Below are positions 50,624-59,586 of a stretch of 64,000 bases of DNA, piece after piece (within the stretch, counting starts at the first letter, position 1; every line of letters begins with the position of its first letter). The stretch lies in assembly GCF_001548035.1 (NCBI RefSeq), contig NZ_AP014723.1, positions 1,178,001 to 1,242,000 on the forward strand. The letters run 5' to 3'. Source of the DNA: Sulfurospirillum sp. UCH001. GTDB lineage: Bacteria > Campylobacterota > Campylobacteria > Campylobacterales > Sulfurospirillaceae. The notes under the pieces were generated by a model. That model searched no databases, was not told the origin of the DNA, and saw nothing but the letters and a program-made list of their open reading frames with translations. A program made the translations under genes and the position numbers.

Positions 50624-51676
50624 ATGAAGATACTCACATTATCTTTAATACTCATTTCAACACTCAGTTCACTCTATGCGCAACGATTAGGTGATATCGC
50701 CAATGTTATAGGTGTACGTGAAAACCAATTGATCGGTTATGGTCTTGTTGTTGGTCTTAACGGTACGGGTGATGGTTCTTCTTCTCAATTTACACTACGA
50801 TCACTCTCAAATCTTTTACAGACCGTGAATGTCAAGATTGATCCTGCAGATATTAAATCTAAAAACGTCGCTGCCGTTATGGTTACTGCAAAACTTCCTC
50901 CTTTTGCTAGACAAGGTGATAAGCTTGATGTTTCTGTGTCGTCTATTGGTGATGCAAAATCTCTACAAGGTGGAAATCTTCTTCTTACAGCACTCAAAGG
51001 TGTGGATGGAAAAATATACTCTTTAGCTCAAGGCTCATTAACAATTGGTGGTATGAATGGCAAAGAAAAAGGCCAACTCAATCATCCATCTTCTGCGAAT
51101 ATTTTTGGTGGGGCTTTAGTTGAGCGTGAAATTGAAAATGACCTGCATGAACAAGAATTTGTCAACCTTTCTCTCAAAGAAGCGAATTTCAATACAGCTG
51201 TTTCTGTACAAAATGAACTCAATAAAAAATTTGGCAGAAAAATTGCCGTGGCAACAGACTCAAGAACCATCCGTCTTATGCGACCAGAAGGACACTCTAC
51301 AGTTGAGTTCTTAGCAAAGACTTTAGATGTGGATGTTCTGTATGAGAGAGAAGAGAGAATTGTCATTGATGAACGTACAGGTACGATCGTTTCTGGTGTC
51401 AATGTCAGAGTTGATCCAGTTGTTGTGACACACGGAGATATTACGATAAAAATTGAAGCGGCTGATGTAGCAGCAGATGATAAGAATGTGGATATCGGTG
51501 GAGATGTCAAAATCGCTGGTGCAGAAAATCGTATTAAAATTAAAGAAGAGAGCATGACGGTTGCGAATATTGCGCGAGCACTTAATAAACTTGGTGCAAA
51601 ACCAAAAGATATTATCTCGATATTAGAGAACATCAAACGCTCAGGTGCCATCACTGCTAAATTGGAGATCATCTAA
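50624..51676 (+). CDS. flgI: flagellar P-ring protein FlgI
   Basis: 350 residues from ATG 50624 (AAAGGA 6 nt upstream), not the TTG one codon earlier. Signal peptide to about LYAQ, then RLGDIANVIGVRENQLIGYGLVVGLNGTGD, the hallmark of FlgI. The C-terminal IARALNKLGAKPKDIISILENIKRSGAITAKLEII is also typical. Forms the periplasmic peptidoglycan bushing around the rod. TTTGGCACGAATG upstream resembles a sigma-54 -24 element, but a proper -12 element is not seen. One base overlaps flgJ. Confidence 0.96.
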   Translation: MKILTLSLILISTLSSLYAQRLGDIANVIGVRENQLIGYGLVVGLNGTGDGSSSQFTLRSLSNLLQTVNVKIDPADIKSKNVAAVMVTAKLPPFARQGDKLDVSVSSIGDAKSLQGGNLLLTALKGVDGKIYSLAQGSLTIGGMNGKEKGQLNHPSSANIFGGALVEREIENDLHEQEFVNLSLKEANFNTAVSVQNELNKKFGRKIAVATDSRTIRLMRPEGHSTVEFLAKTLDVDVLYEREERIVIDERTGTIVSGVNVRVDPVVVTHGDITIKIEAADVAADDKNVDIGGDVKIAGAENRIKIKEESMTVANIARALNKLGAKPKDIISILENIKRSGAITAKLEII

Positions 51677-51969
51677 TGCAAATGGATACAAGTGTAGCAC
51701 TTTTAAATGCTAATTATAATTCGCCTAAGATGGTTTCAAACAATCAAAGTGATGCTCTTTTGAGAGAACAGACAGATAAATTTGAAGCTTTTTTTGTTAA
51801 ACAGGTTTTGGATATTGCATTAAACAATGAGGAAGAACATTCTTTGTTTGAAAAAGATGCTGGAGATAAAATTTATAAATCAATGTATAACGACACAATG
51901 AGTAGTGCTCTTAGTGGAAAATTAGGTTTGAGTGAGATGTTATTTAATTATTTGAAAGAAGGTCGTTAA
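51676..51969 (+). CDS. flgJ: flagellar rod-binding protein FlgJ, N-terminal domain only
   Basis: 97 residues with LREQTDKFEAFFVKQVLDIALNN and GDKIYKSMYNDTMSSALSGKLGLSEML, the rod-binding half of FlgJ. The muramidase half of enterobacterial FlgJ is absent, which is the normal state in Campylobacterota. It caps rod assembly in the periplasm. Starts within the flgI stop. Confidence 0.92.
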   Translation: MQMDTSVALLNANYNSPKMVSNNQSDALLREQTDKFEAFFVKQVLDIALNNEEEHSLFEKDAGDKIYKSMYNDTMSSALSGKLGLSEMLFNYLKEGR

Positions 51970-51992
51970 AGTTTTATCATTTTGGACGATAT
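51967..51992 (+). promoter_or_regulatory. sigma-28 promoter of flgM-flgN-flgK
   Basis: TAAAGTTT at the flgJ stop, then GACGATAT with CGAT 16 bp after TAAA, one base shorter than the consensus spacer. Placement before flgM matches class 3 control of the anti-sigma factor in related genera. Confidence 0.7.
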
Positions 51993-52030
51993 GGTTGTAA
52001 GCAACTACAATCAAAACGAAAGGGTTTAAA

Positions 52031-52231
52031 ATGATTTCAAAAGTACAAACGTCTAATGTGGCGTATTTACAACAGAGTGCTCCCAAAGATGATTCATCTA
52101 AAGGTGTCTCAAAAACAGAAAAAAGCGAAGGGATAGATAAAGTCTCCGCACTGAAAGAACAGATCGCTAATGGAAGCTATAAAGTTGATCTGGCAAAAAC
52201 TGCACAAGCAGTAGCGGAAGAGTTAATCTAA
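52031..52231 (+). CDS. flgM: anti-sigma-28 factor FlgM
   Basis: 66 residues. N-terminus disordered (Ser/Lys rich), C-terminal DKVSALKEQIANGSYKVDLAKTAQAVAEELI matches the FlgM sigma-binding helices. Holds FliA inactive until secreted through the completed hook. AAAGGG lies 6 nt before the ATG. Sits in front of flgN and flgK in the usual order. Confidence 0.9.
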   Translation: MISKVQTSNVAYLQQSAPKDDSSKGVSKTEKSEGIDKVSALKEQIANGSYKVDLAKTAQAVAEELI

Positions 52232-52256
52232 ATCCTTACATTTAAAGGATAATAAG

Positions 52257-52685
52257 ATGTTGACACACTATTTGCATAATGCTATTAAAGATATAGAAAA
52301 CCTCATAGAACTAACACACAAAGATATAGCTGACATCAAAGTAGCGAAACATAGTGAGGTTTTTGAGAGAGCAAAAATTAAAAACGATTTAATCCAATCA
52401 TTCGAAACGAAAAAGTCTCTTTTAGATAATGAATTGATGAAAATACTTAAAGAGAGTGGTCAAACCTCTTTAGAAAATCTTTTAAGTGTTGAACAAAAAG
52501 AACTTTTAGCTCAAATGAAAGTAAAACTCTCAGAACTTAAAACGTACAACAAGCAATATGCAAAATATGTGGTGACTATCAGTCAATTTTATAACGTTTT
52601 GCTTGACAGTATTTTTCCACGTGATATGGAAGGTTACAAAGTATCAAATCATAAGCCGGCTTCTTTACTTAAAGTAAGGGCTTAG
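52257..52685 (+). CDS. flgN: flagellar chaperone FlgN-like protein
   Basis: 142 residues, almost all helical with a long coiled coil (IENLIELTHKDIADIKVAKHSEVFERAKIKN and QKELLAQMKVKLSELKTYNKQY, split). Size, fold and position between flgM and flgK indicate FlgN, the chaperone of the hook-filament junction proteins FlgK and FlgL. The family is divergent, so position carries weight. Confidence 0.78.
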   Translation: MLTHYLHNAIKDIENLIELTHKDIADIKVAKHSEVFERAKIKNDLIQSFETKKSLLDNELMKILKESGQTSLENLLSVEQKELLAQMKVKLSELKTYNKQYAKYVVTISQFYNVLLDSIFPRDMEGYKVSNHKPASLLKVRA

Positions 52686-52687
52686 TT

Positions 52688-54535
52688 ATGAGTAACTTAT
52701 TTGGAATTTTTAATACAGGTAACTCAGGGCTTAATGCTGCTCAAGTTGCCGTTGCTACCACCAGTCAAAATATTACGAATGCCAAAAATGAATTTTATTC
52801 ACGCCAGAGAGTCAATTTTTCAGCAAGTCCAGCACTGAGCTCTCAAGGTGTGAGTGTAGGTTCTGGTGTTACTATAACATCTATCGTACGTATTCATGAT
52901 GAATTTGTTTTTTCAAAGCTTCGAAATGCGTCTTCAAATCTCTCTTACGATACCTATTCATCACAATCTTTACAAGAAGTTGCAAAATATTTTCCAGATT
53001 TAAGTGATGCAGGTATCGCTCAAGATTTAACAGATTATTTTAAAGAGTGGAATAACCTTGCTTCTAATGCAACAGCAGGTTCACAAAAAATAGCACTTAC
53101 ACAAGCTGCTACAACCCTTAGTGGTGATATACGCTCTACCAGAGAGACTATTCGTGGGTTACAAGACTCGATCAATGCGCAACTTAAAACGGCACTTGAT
53201 GAGATTAACAGCCTTGGTGAAAGAATTGCAAATATCAATGGACAAATTGCGAACATTGAAGCTGATAAAGGCAACTTCGCAAATGATCTTCGTGACAAAC
53301 GTGATGAATTAGAATTAACATTATCAAAAATGCTTGATGTTTCTGTTGCGAAAGGAAATATCACAAGCAATACTACCGTTGATGCAAATATGACAGACTC
53401 TGGAACGCAATATTATCTCAATATCGCTGGAGCCTCTTTTGTTGATGGCTCAACATTCCATCCTCTTGTTATTGACAATACATCCAATGGAAGTAGCTAT
53501 TATTCTATCTACTCTGAAATTCAAGATGGTACACGTTATAACGTCACTGAGCAATTATCGGGTGGAAAATTGGGTGCGATGTTGGACTTGCGTGGTCGTG
53601 TTATTACTTCAGGTGTCAATGGTGGTTATCCTCAAGATGGTACTATTCAAAGTTATGTAGATAAACTTGATAGCCTTTCACAAACAATCATCACAGAAAC
53701 CAATAATATTTACGCAAGAAGTGCACAAACAAGTATGCAATCTCCTAATTTAGACCTTAAAACAAACACTGCTTTACAAAATGCCTATAATAACATTGAA
53801 AATGGATCATTTGATCTTATCGTTTATGATAGTGCAGGTAAAGAGGTCGCTCGTAAAACCATTACGATTGATACAGCTACAAGTATGGGTGATGACACTT
53901 TTTCAAAAAGTATTTTGACGCAAATTAATACCAGTACAGATGATAATAAAGACAATAATGCACTCAATGACGTTGATGACTACTATAAAGCAACATTTAT
54001 GGACAATGGAGCGTTTTCACTTTCTCCTACTTCCCTTAATAATGGCTACACTATAGCGATTCAAGACAATGGTACTAATTTCCCTGGCGCAATTGGTGTA
54101 AATCAGTTTTTTACAGGAACCAATGGCTCAAATATCGATGTAAAGACAGAATATAAGAAAAACCCTCTCTTGATTCAAGCCTATGGCGCACCAGTTGTTG
54201 GTAATCACGATGTTGCCAATGCTATGCTTCAGCTCCAATATAACTCATTGAATTTTTATGGAAAAGATGGAAGTTCCTCTAAAGAGACTATTGCAGGTTA
54301 TTACAGTGCATTGACAACAAAAGTAGCAACAGATGCTTCTGCATCGAGCACAAGCTATGATACAAACGAAGCGCTACACAATACGATCAATACACAATAT
54401 CAATCTATTAGTGGTGTCAATAAAGATGAAGAGTTAGCGAATTTGATACAATATCAAAGTTCATACAGTGCAGCTGCAAAAATTATTACCACTATTGATG
54501 AAATGTTAAATACTCTCTTAGGAATTAAATCTTAG
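52688..54535 (+). CDS. flgK: flagellar hook-filament junction protein FlgK
   Basis: 615 residues. N-terminal LFGIFNTGNSGLNAAQVAVATTSQNITN and C-terminal ELANLIQYQSSYSAAAKIITTIDEMLNTLL are the two conserved D0 halves of axial flagellar proteins, flanking a variable central region. Forms the first junction ring between hook and filament. GTTATG start 2 bp after flgN. Confidence 0.95.
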   Translation: MSNLFGIFNTGNSGLNAAQVAVATTSQNITNAKNEFYSRQRVNFSASPALSSQGVSVGSGVTITSIVRIHDEFVFSKLRNASSNLSYDTYSSQSLQEVAKYFPDLSDAGIAQDLTDYFKEWNNLASNATAGSQKIALTQAATTLSGDIRSTRETIRGLQDSINAQLKTALDEINSLGERIANINGQIANIEADKGNFANDLRDKRDELELTLSKMLDVSVAKGNITSNTTVDANMTDSGTQYYLNIAGASFVDGSTFHPLVIDNTSNGSSYYSIYSEIQDGTRYNVTEQLSGGKLGAMLDLRGRVITSGVNGGYPQDGTIQSYVDKLDSLSQTIITETNNIYARSAQTSMQSPNLDLKTNTALQNAYNNIENGSFDLIVYDSAGKEVARKTITIDTATSMGDDTFSKSILTQINTSTDDNKDNNALNDVDDYYKATFMDNGAFSLSPTSLNNGYTIAIQDNGTNFPGAIGVNQFFTGTNGSNIDVKTEYKKNPLLIQAYGAPVVGNHDVANAMLQLQYNSLNFYGKDGSSSKETIAGYYSALTTKVATDASASSTSYDTNEALHNTINTQYQSISGVNKDEELANLIQYQSSYSAAAKIITTIDEMLNTLLGIKS

Positions 54536-55347
54536 TGAAACGATTTCCTTTTATGAGCATCACTCTGTTGGTGCTCATCTTCTTTTTTTGTTTTATCATG
54601 CCTTATTTTTATCATGGCTCTGCCTATGATCTTAATCCATCTGCAATTTTATTACCACCCAGTTTTGAACATTTATTAGGAACCGATAGACTAGGGCGTG
54701 ATCTGTTTGCGCGCTTGATGATTGGTGGTCAAGTTTCTCTTCTTATTGGTATTTTGAGTGCTTTAATCTCAAGTATAGTAGGTCTCATGATTGGGATTAG
54801 CGCAGGGTTTTTTCAAAAGGGAGTCGATAAATTTATTATTGTACTTATCGATTTGTTTTTGACATTTCCAACATTCTTTCTTTTATTGGCTCTCATTAGC
54901 TATATGAGTGCATCTGTGTGGGTATTGATTTTTATCATCTCTGTAACAGGCTGGATGGGCATGGCTCGTATGATACGTAGTGAGAGTTTTGCCATCTCAA
55001 ATGCTCCATTTATTAAAATTCTCAAACTCTCTAACGTTGGTACATTTAAAATTATTTTTAAGTACTTCGCACCTCTTTTAACGCCTATTTTTTTCATTAG
55101 TTTTACATTTGGCGTTAGTGGTGCCATTTTGGCAGAAAGTGGGCTTAGCTTTTTAGGCATTGGTATTACACCTCCCCAAATGAGTTGGGGTGTGATAATT
55201 AGTGAAGGGAAAGAAGTCATTGATATTGCATGGTGGTTAAGTTTTTTCCCTGGTTTTCTTATCTTTTTAGTAACCTTTTCACTGATAAATCTTTCTGATT
55301 ACCTTCAAAGTAAAAGTAATGAAAAAGATGTCTTAAATGACATTTGA
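54535..55347 (+). CDS. ABC transporter permease, OppC/DppC type
   Basis: 270 residues from a GTG start that overlaps the flgK stop by one base. LLGTDRLGRDLFARLMIGGQVSLLIG and the EAA loop near AESGLSFLGIGITPPQMSWG are hallmarks of the second permease of peptide/nickel importers. No partner permease, binding protein or ATPase lies next to it in this window; they may be elsewhere in the genome. Six membrane helices. Confidence 0.88.
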   Translation: MKRFPFMSITLLVLIFFFCFIMPYFYHGSAYDLNPSAILLPPSFEHLLGTDRLGRDLFARLMIGGQVSLLIGILSALISSIVGLMIGISAGFFQKGVDKFIIVLIDLFLTFPTFFLLLALISYMSASVWVLIFIISVTGWMGMARMIRSESFAISNAPFIKILKLSNVGTFKIIFKYFAPLLTPIFFISFTFGVSGAILAESGLSFLGIGITPPQMSWGVIISEGKEVIDIAWWLSFFPGFLIFLVTFSLINLSDYLQSKSNEKDVLNDI

Positions 55348-56092
55348 GGCACTTGCAAAACGTTTAAACGAAGAGGCTCATAAACGTAATCACGCAGATG
55401 AGATTAGCGTGGATCGTCCAGATCCTCTTTTAATTGCTTCTCGTCATAACGATGAATTCATCGCTCTCATATGCGCACTTTTTGCGTATGGGAATGTTTC
55501 TTCAATCATTCAATTTTTGGAAAGTTTAGATTTTTCTCTACTGGATGCAGATGAAAGTAACATTGAACAAGCCTTAGAAAGCCATTACTATCGCTTTCAA
55601 AATGCGCATGATATTCAAGCGTTATTTATTACGTTGTCACGTTTTAAAAAAGAGATAGGCTCATTAGAGTCTGTTTTCCTTCCAGCTTATCAAAAACGCT
55701 CTCATGTGATGGATGGTTTACGCGCATTGATCGCAATGTTGTATGATATTAATCCCTACCGTTCACGTGGTTATCAGTTTTTATTAGGTACAATACCCCA
55801 AGCAAACCCACACTCTCCTTATAAACGATGGCATATGTATCTTAGATGGATGGTACGTAAAGATCATCTTGACCTTGGTCTTTGGCATGACGTTGATACC
55901 AAAGATTTATTGATACCACTTGATACCCATACTTTCGCGTTGGGAAAAAAATTGGGCTTGATTCAGCGAAAATCGTATGATTTTAAGGCTGTGTTAGAGT
56001 TGAGCCAAGCGCTCCAAAAGATTGATCCAAGTGATCCTGTCAAATACGATTTTGCACTCTATCGCTTAGGACAAGAGAAAATTCTTCTTTAA
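55337..56092 (+). CDS. TIGR02757 (DUF2400) family protein
   Basis: 251 residues. IASRHNDEFIALICALFAYGNVSSII, HYYRFQNAHDI, NPHSPYKRWHMYLRWMVRKDHLDLGLW and LLIPLDTHTFALGKKLGL are the conserved blocks. The DxxxxDxHxF-type motif and overall layout resemble HhH-GPD-like helical domains; no activity is established. It overlaps the permease gene by 11 bp, so translation is coupled. Confidence 0.9.
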   Translation: MTFEALAKRLNEEAHKRNHADEISVDRPDPLLIASRHNDEFIALICALFAYGNVSSIIQFLESLDFSLLDADESNIEQALESHYYRFQNAHDIQALFITLSRFKKEIGSLESVFLPAYQKRSHVMDGLRALIAMLYDINPYRSRGYQFLLGTIPQANPHSPYKRWHMYLRWMVRKDHLDLGLWHDVDTKDLLIPLDTHTFALGKKLGLIQRKSYDFKAVLELSQALQKIDPSDPVKYDFALYRLGQEKILL

Positions 56093-56100
56093 GGTTCACA

Positions 56101-57795
56101 ATGAATGTGAAGTATTGGCTCCCTAGAAGCTTTACGATTTGGAAGGAAGGGTATGATCTTGCAAAATTATCATCTGATATTGTAGCAGGTTCTACAGTTG
56201 CGATTATCGCTTTACCTTTAGCTATGGCATTTGCCATTGCCAGTGGGGTAAGCCCTGAAAAAGGGCTGTTTACAGCAATTGTTGCTGGGTTTCTTATCTC
56301 CCTTTTAGGTGGGAGTAGGTATCAGATTGGAGGTCCTACAGGGGCTTTTGTTGTGGTACTCTATGCGGTTATTTTAAAACATGGATACGATGGCTTAGTG
56401 ATAGCTACGTTTTTAGCTGGAATAATGCTGTTTTTGATGGGTGTTTTCAAATTGGGAAATATCATCAAATTTATTCCTTATCCTGTAACGGTTGGGTTTA
56501 CGACGGGTATTGCACTTATTATCTTTTCATCACAAATTAAAGATTTTTTAGGCTTACCGGTTGCAAAAATGCCAGCAGAATTTACAGATCAATGGCTTTT
56601 GTATTCTAAAGAAATTTTGCATGTCAATTACTATGCCCTAGCCATAGGACTTATTAGCATTATACTGCTCATAAAATTACGTCATAAATTTCCACGCATT
56701 CCTGCACCTATGATTGTTATTGTTTTATCTTCCATTGTCGTTTGGATGTTTCATTTACCTGTTGAAACGATAGGTTCAAAGTTTGGCTCTTTGCCATCAA
56801 CATTGCCTACCCCAACATTGCCTCCTTTGTCATTTGAAAAGATACGTGCCGTTTTTCCTGATGCAATTACGATTGCGATTTTAGGGGCTATTGAGTCATT
56901 ACTTTCGTGTGTTGTCGCGGATGGTATGACAGGAGATCGTCACCATTCAAATAAAGAGCTTATGGCACAAGGTTTTGCCAATATTGGCTCTGTTTTATTT
57001 GGTGGTATTGCAGCAACAGGTGCTATTGCTAGAACAGCGACAAATATCAAGTCGGGGGCATACAGTCCATTATCTGGAATGATTCATGCTTTAATGTTGC
57101 TGGTTTTTATGTTTTTGTTCTCAAAATTGATCATTTTGATTCCATTAGCAGCTCTTGCAGCTATTTTAGTTGTTGTGGCTTGGAATATGAGTGAATTTCA
57201 CCATTTTAAAGCTATTGCTCTAAAATCTGAGCGTAATGATGTCGTGGTATTACTCATGACTTTCTTTTTGACAGTATTTATTGATTTAAATACAGGTGTT
57301 CAAACAGGTATTATGCTTGCAGGTTTGCTCTTCATTAAACGTATGATTGATGTTACAGGTATTATTGATACCAAAGAGACTGTTGTTATGCCTTTTGATG
57401 AAGCAGATGAACCTGTGGATGTGGATGATGCACATGCCATTAGTAAAAAGATCGTTCCTTCGGGTGTTGAAGTCTATGAGATTAATGGACCATTCTTTTT
57501 TGGTGTCGCAGATCGTCTAAAAAATGTTTTAGGCGAGCTTGAAGAAGCTCCTAGAGTATTTATTTTACGTATGCGCCATGTTCCTATGGTTGATGCAACG
57601 GGATTGCATGCTTTGGAAGAATTTTTTGATCTGTGTAAGAGTAATGGAACAATTCTTGTACTTTCAGGCGTGAATGAACGCATTAGGCTAAAAATGCAAC
57701 GTCTTGGTTTTGAACAAAAAGTTGGAAAAGAAAATATTGCAGATCATATCGACACCGCATTAATTCGAGCGAATCAACTTTTAGACAAGGAGTAA
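56101..57795 (+). CDS. SulP family anion transporter with STAS domain
   Basis: 564 residues. About 12-14 membrane helices with ALPLAMAFAIASGVSPEKGLFTAIVAG (SulP signature region), GGSRYQIGGPTGAFVVVLYA and AFPDAITIAILGAIESLLSC; the C-terminal STAS domain (about 445-560, VPMVDATGLHALEEFF) is cytosolic. It may import sulfate, bicarbonate or dicarboxylates; the substrate cannot be read. AGGTTC lies before the ATG. Two bp before the next gene. Confidence 0.93.
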   Translation: MNVKYWLPRSFTIWKEGYDLAKLSSDIVAGSTVAIIALPLAMAFAIASGVSPEKGLFTAIVAGFLISLLGGSRYQIGGPTGAFVVVLYAVILKHGYDGLVIATFLAGIMLFLMGVFKLGNIIKFIPYPVTVGFTTGIALIIFSSQIKDFLGLPVAKMPAEFTDQWLLYSKEILHVNYYALAIGLISIILLIKLRHKFPRIPAPMIVIVLSSIVVWMFHLPVETIGSKFGSLPSTLPTPTLPPLSFEKIRAVFPDAITIAILGAIESLLSCVVADGMTGDRHHSNKELMAQGFANIGSVLFGGIAATGAIARTATNIKSGAYSPLSGMIHALMLLVFMFLFSKLIILIPLAALAAILVVVAWNMSEFHHFKAIALKSERNDVVVLLMTFFLTVFIDLNTGVQTGIMLAGLLFIKRMIDVTGIIDTKETVVMPFDEADEPVDVDDAHAISKKIVPSGVEVYEINGPFFFGVADRLKNVLGELEEAPRVFILRMRHVPMVDATGLHALEEFFDLCKSNGTILVLSGVNERIRLKMQRLGFEQKVGKENIADHIDTALIRANQLLDKE

Positions 57796-57797
57796 GT

Positions 57798-58004
57798 ATG
57801 CCTTATGTTAATATCAAAATCACCAAAGAGGGTGCAACGAAAGAGCAAAAAGCTGAACTTATTGAAGGCGTTACAAACCTTTTAGTCAGTGTTCTTGGTA
57901 AGAATCCAGCGACAACTGTTGTCACTATTGACGAGGTTGATATGGATAATTGGGGTATAGGTGGGCAACAGGTAAGCGAACTTCGCAAAAAACCGAAGCC
58001 TTAA
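57798..58004 (+). CDS. 4-oxalocrotonate tautomerase family protein
   Basis: 68 residues. MPYVNIKITKEG exposes the catalytic Pro-1 after Met removal; EGVTNLLVSVLGK and DNWGIGGQ follow the 4-OT pattern (Arg residues are partly changed). Small hexameric tautomerase; physiological substrate unknown. It lies 2 bp after the SulP transporter gene with AAGGAG before the ATG. Confidence 0.88.
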   Translation: MPYVNIKITKEGATKEQKAELIEGVTNLLVSVLGKNPATTVVTIDEVDMDNWGIGGQQVSELRKKPKP

Positions 58005-58065
58005 TGAACTATTAAATGATTTATAGATACAATCACGCAAAATTAATTAACGAAGGAAATGTGTA

Positions 58066-58743
58066 ATGGGCGAAATGTTTACATTTTTAGGTCTTATTAA
58101 TCACACTCATGACTTCATCTTTGTATCCCATATTATTTTAGTTGGTGTAATCAGTTTTGTTTTAGCGAAGCTTGCAACATCTAAAATGCAATTGGTACCA
58201 AGTGGTGTTCAAAATGTCATGGAAGCGTATCTTGAGAGTGTCATCTCTATGGGTAAAGATGTCATTGGTGAAGAGTTGGCGCGTAAATATCTACCACTTG
58301 TAGCAACACTTGGTTTAATGGTATTTATTGCAAATGTTATTGGTATTATCCCAGGTTTTGAAGCTCCTTCAAGCAATCTAAACATGACTTTGGCGCTCGC
58401 GCTTATGGTATTTGTGTATTATAACTTTGAAGGTATCCGTGTAAACGGTGTTGTTCATTACTTTGCACACTTTATGGGACCATTGAAAGTTTTAGCTCCA
58501 CTCATGTTCCCAATCGAGATCGTTTCACATCTTTCTCGTATCGTTTCTTTGTCATTCCGACTTTTCGGTAACATCAAAGGTGACGATCTTTTCTTAGCAG
58601 TTGTCTTGATGCTTGCTCCTTGGGTAGCACCACTTCCTGCTTATGCACTTTTAACATTCTCTGCATTCTTGCAGACATTTATTTTTATGATTTTGACATA
58701 CGTTTATCTTGCGGGTGCTGTTTTAATTAGTGAAGAGCACTAA
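58066..58743 (+). CDS. atpB: ATP synthase F0 subunit a
   Basis: 225 residues. [24 protein letters not shown] contains the essential Arg near LSFRLFGN, and [22 protein letters not shown] is the conserved loop and helix. Forms the proton half-channel next to the c-ring. It stands away from the other atp genes, as is common in this phylum. AAGGAAA before the ATG. Confidence 0.96.
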   Translation: MGEMFTFLGLINHTHDFIFVSHIILVGVISFVLAKLATSKMQLVPSGVQNVMEAYLESVISMGKDVIGEELARKYLPLVATLGLMVFIANVIGIIPGFEAPSSNLNMTLALALMVFVYYNFEGIRVNGVVHYFAHFMGPLKVLAPLMFPIEIVSHLSRIVSLSFRLFGNIKGDDLFLAVVLMLAPWVAPLPAYALLTFSAFLQTFIFMILTYVYLAGAVLISEEH

Positions 58744-58772
58744 AAAGTACCTACTTGTTGAAACATCAACGA

Positions 58773-59039
58773 ATGCGTTTTGAAAAACTTCTCAGCTTTT
58801 TGCAAGGAGCCTCTTGGGCTCTTGCAATCGCTGGAGGATTTTACACTTTCTTACTTTTTCTCCCTTTTGGTTTAATCATTGCATCCATTGTGGCTCTTTT
58901 TATTTTTTTAAGCGGTTGTTTCTTTGCCATTTTATTTGTAATGGCACAAATACAATCTGATAAGCTTGAAGAGTTGAAAAAGCAGACACAACTTTTGGAA
59001 AAACTCTCATACAATGATCAAACGTTATCTCATTACTGA
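58773..59039 (+). CDS. small membrane protein of unknown function
   Basis: 88 residues from ATG 58773; a TTG at 58755 would add six residues and neither has a clear ribosome site. Two hydrophobic helices (ASWALAIAGGFYTFLLFLPFG and IIASIVALFIFLSGCFFAILFV, about 20 residues each) and a charged C-terminal tail. No known family. The stop overlaps the thiE start by 26 bp. Sits between atpB and thiE, which gives no hint of function. Confidence 0.6.
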   Translation: MRFEKLLSFLQGASWALAIAGGFYTFLLFLPFGLIIASIVALFIFLSGCFFAILFVMAQIQSDKLEELKKQTQLLEKLSYNDQTLSHY

Positions 59040-59571
59040 TCCTTCATTTTATACATCTGATTCCGCAAAATTTGTGGAAAAACTGCTGTCTATTAAGGCA
59101 AAACATACACCTGATTATATTTGTTTGCGTGATAAACAAACAGCAGACTATAAAACACTGGCACAAGCTGTTGTAAAGGCTGGCATTCAAGATCAACACA
59201 CAAAACTCTATTTGCATACTGATTTTGAACTAGCTCATGAACTAAGATGTGATGGTGTACATTTACCTTCACACGCACTTGATAAAATTGAAATGGCTAA
59301 AGCATTCGATTTAGAAGTTATCGTGAGTACTCATACATTTTCGGAAATAGAAGAAGCACAAAAAAGAGGTGCTGATGCCATTACATTTAGTCCTATTTTT
59401 GCGACGCCAAATAAGGGCGAACCGCTTGGTTTAGAGAAGTTAAAAGAAATAAATGATAGAATCCACATTAAATGTTTCGCGCTTGGTGGCATCATCAACA
59501 CGGATCAAGTCAACGCTTGTGAAGATGTTGGAGTATATGGTTTTGCCTCAATTCGCTTTTTTTTAGATTAA
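59014..59571 (+). CDS. thiE: thiamine phosphate synthase (ThiE/TenI family)
   Basis: 185 residues, somewhat shorter than typical ThiE (about 210). TIM-barrel motifs YICLRDKQT (QLREK equivalent), CDGVHLPSH, VIVSTHTFSEIEEAQKRGADAITFSPIF and the phosphate loop CFALGGI. Joins HMP pyrophosphate with thiazole phosphate. The window has no other candidate, so ThiE activity is likely, but TenI-like thiazole tautomerase is an alternative. It is not next to the TPP riboswitch operon. Confidence 0.82.
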   Translation: MIKRYLITDPSFYTSDSAKFVEKLLSIKAKHTPDYICLRDKQTADYKTLAQAVVKAGIQDQHTKLYLHTDFELAHELRCDGVHLPSHALDKIEMAKAFDLEVIVSTHTFSEIEEAQKRGADAITFSPIFATPNKGEPLGLEKLKEINDRIHIKCFALGGIINTDQVNACEDVGVYGFASIRFFLD

Positions 59572-59586
59572 TCCCAAAGGCTATTT

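Noticed and set aside
51082-51672. Long open frame of 196 codons on the minus strand
   Set aside because: It lies entirely antisense to flgI, whose frame is fully supported by family motifs; the translation is Ser/Leu-rich with no domain.
51676-51969. FlgJ missing its muramidase half
   Set aside because: Not a truncation; single-domain FlgJ is the usual form in Campylobacterota.
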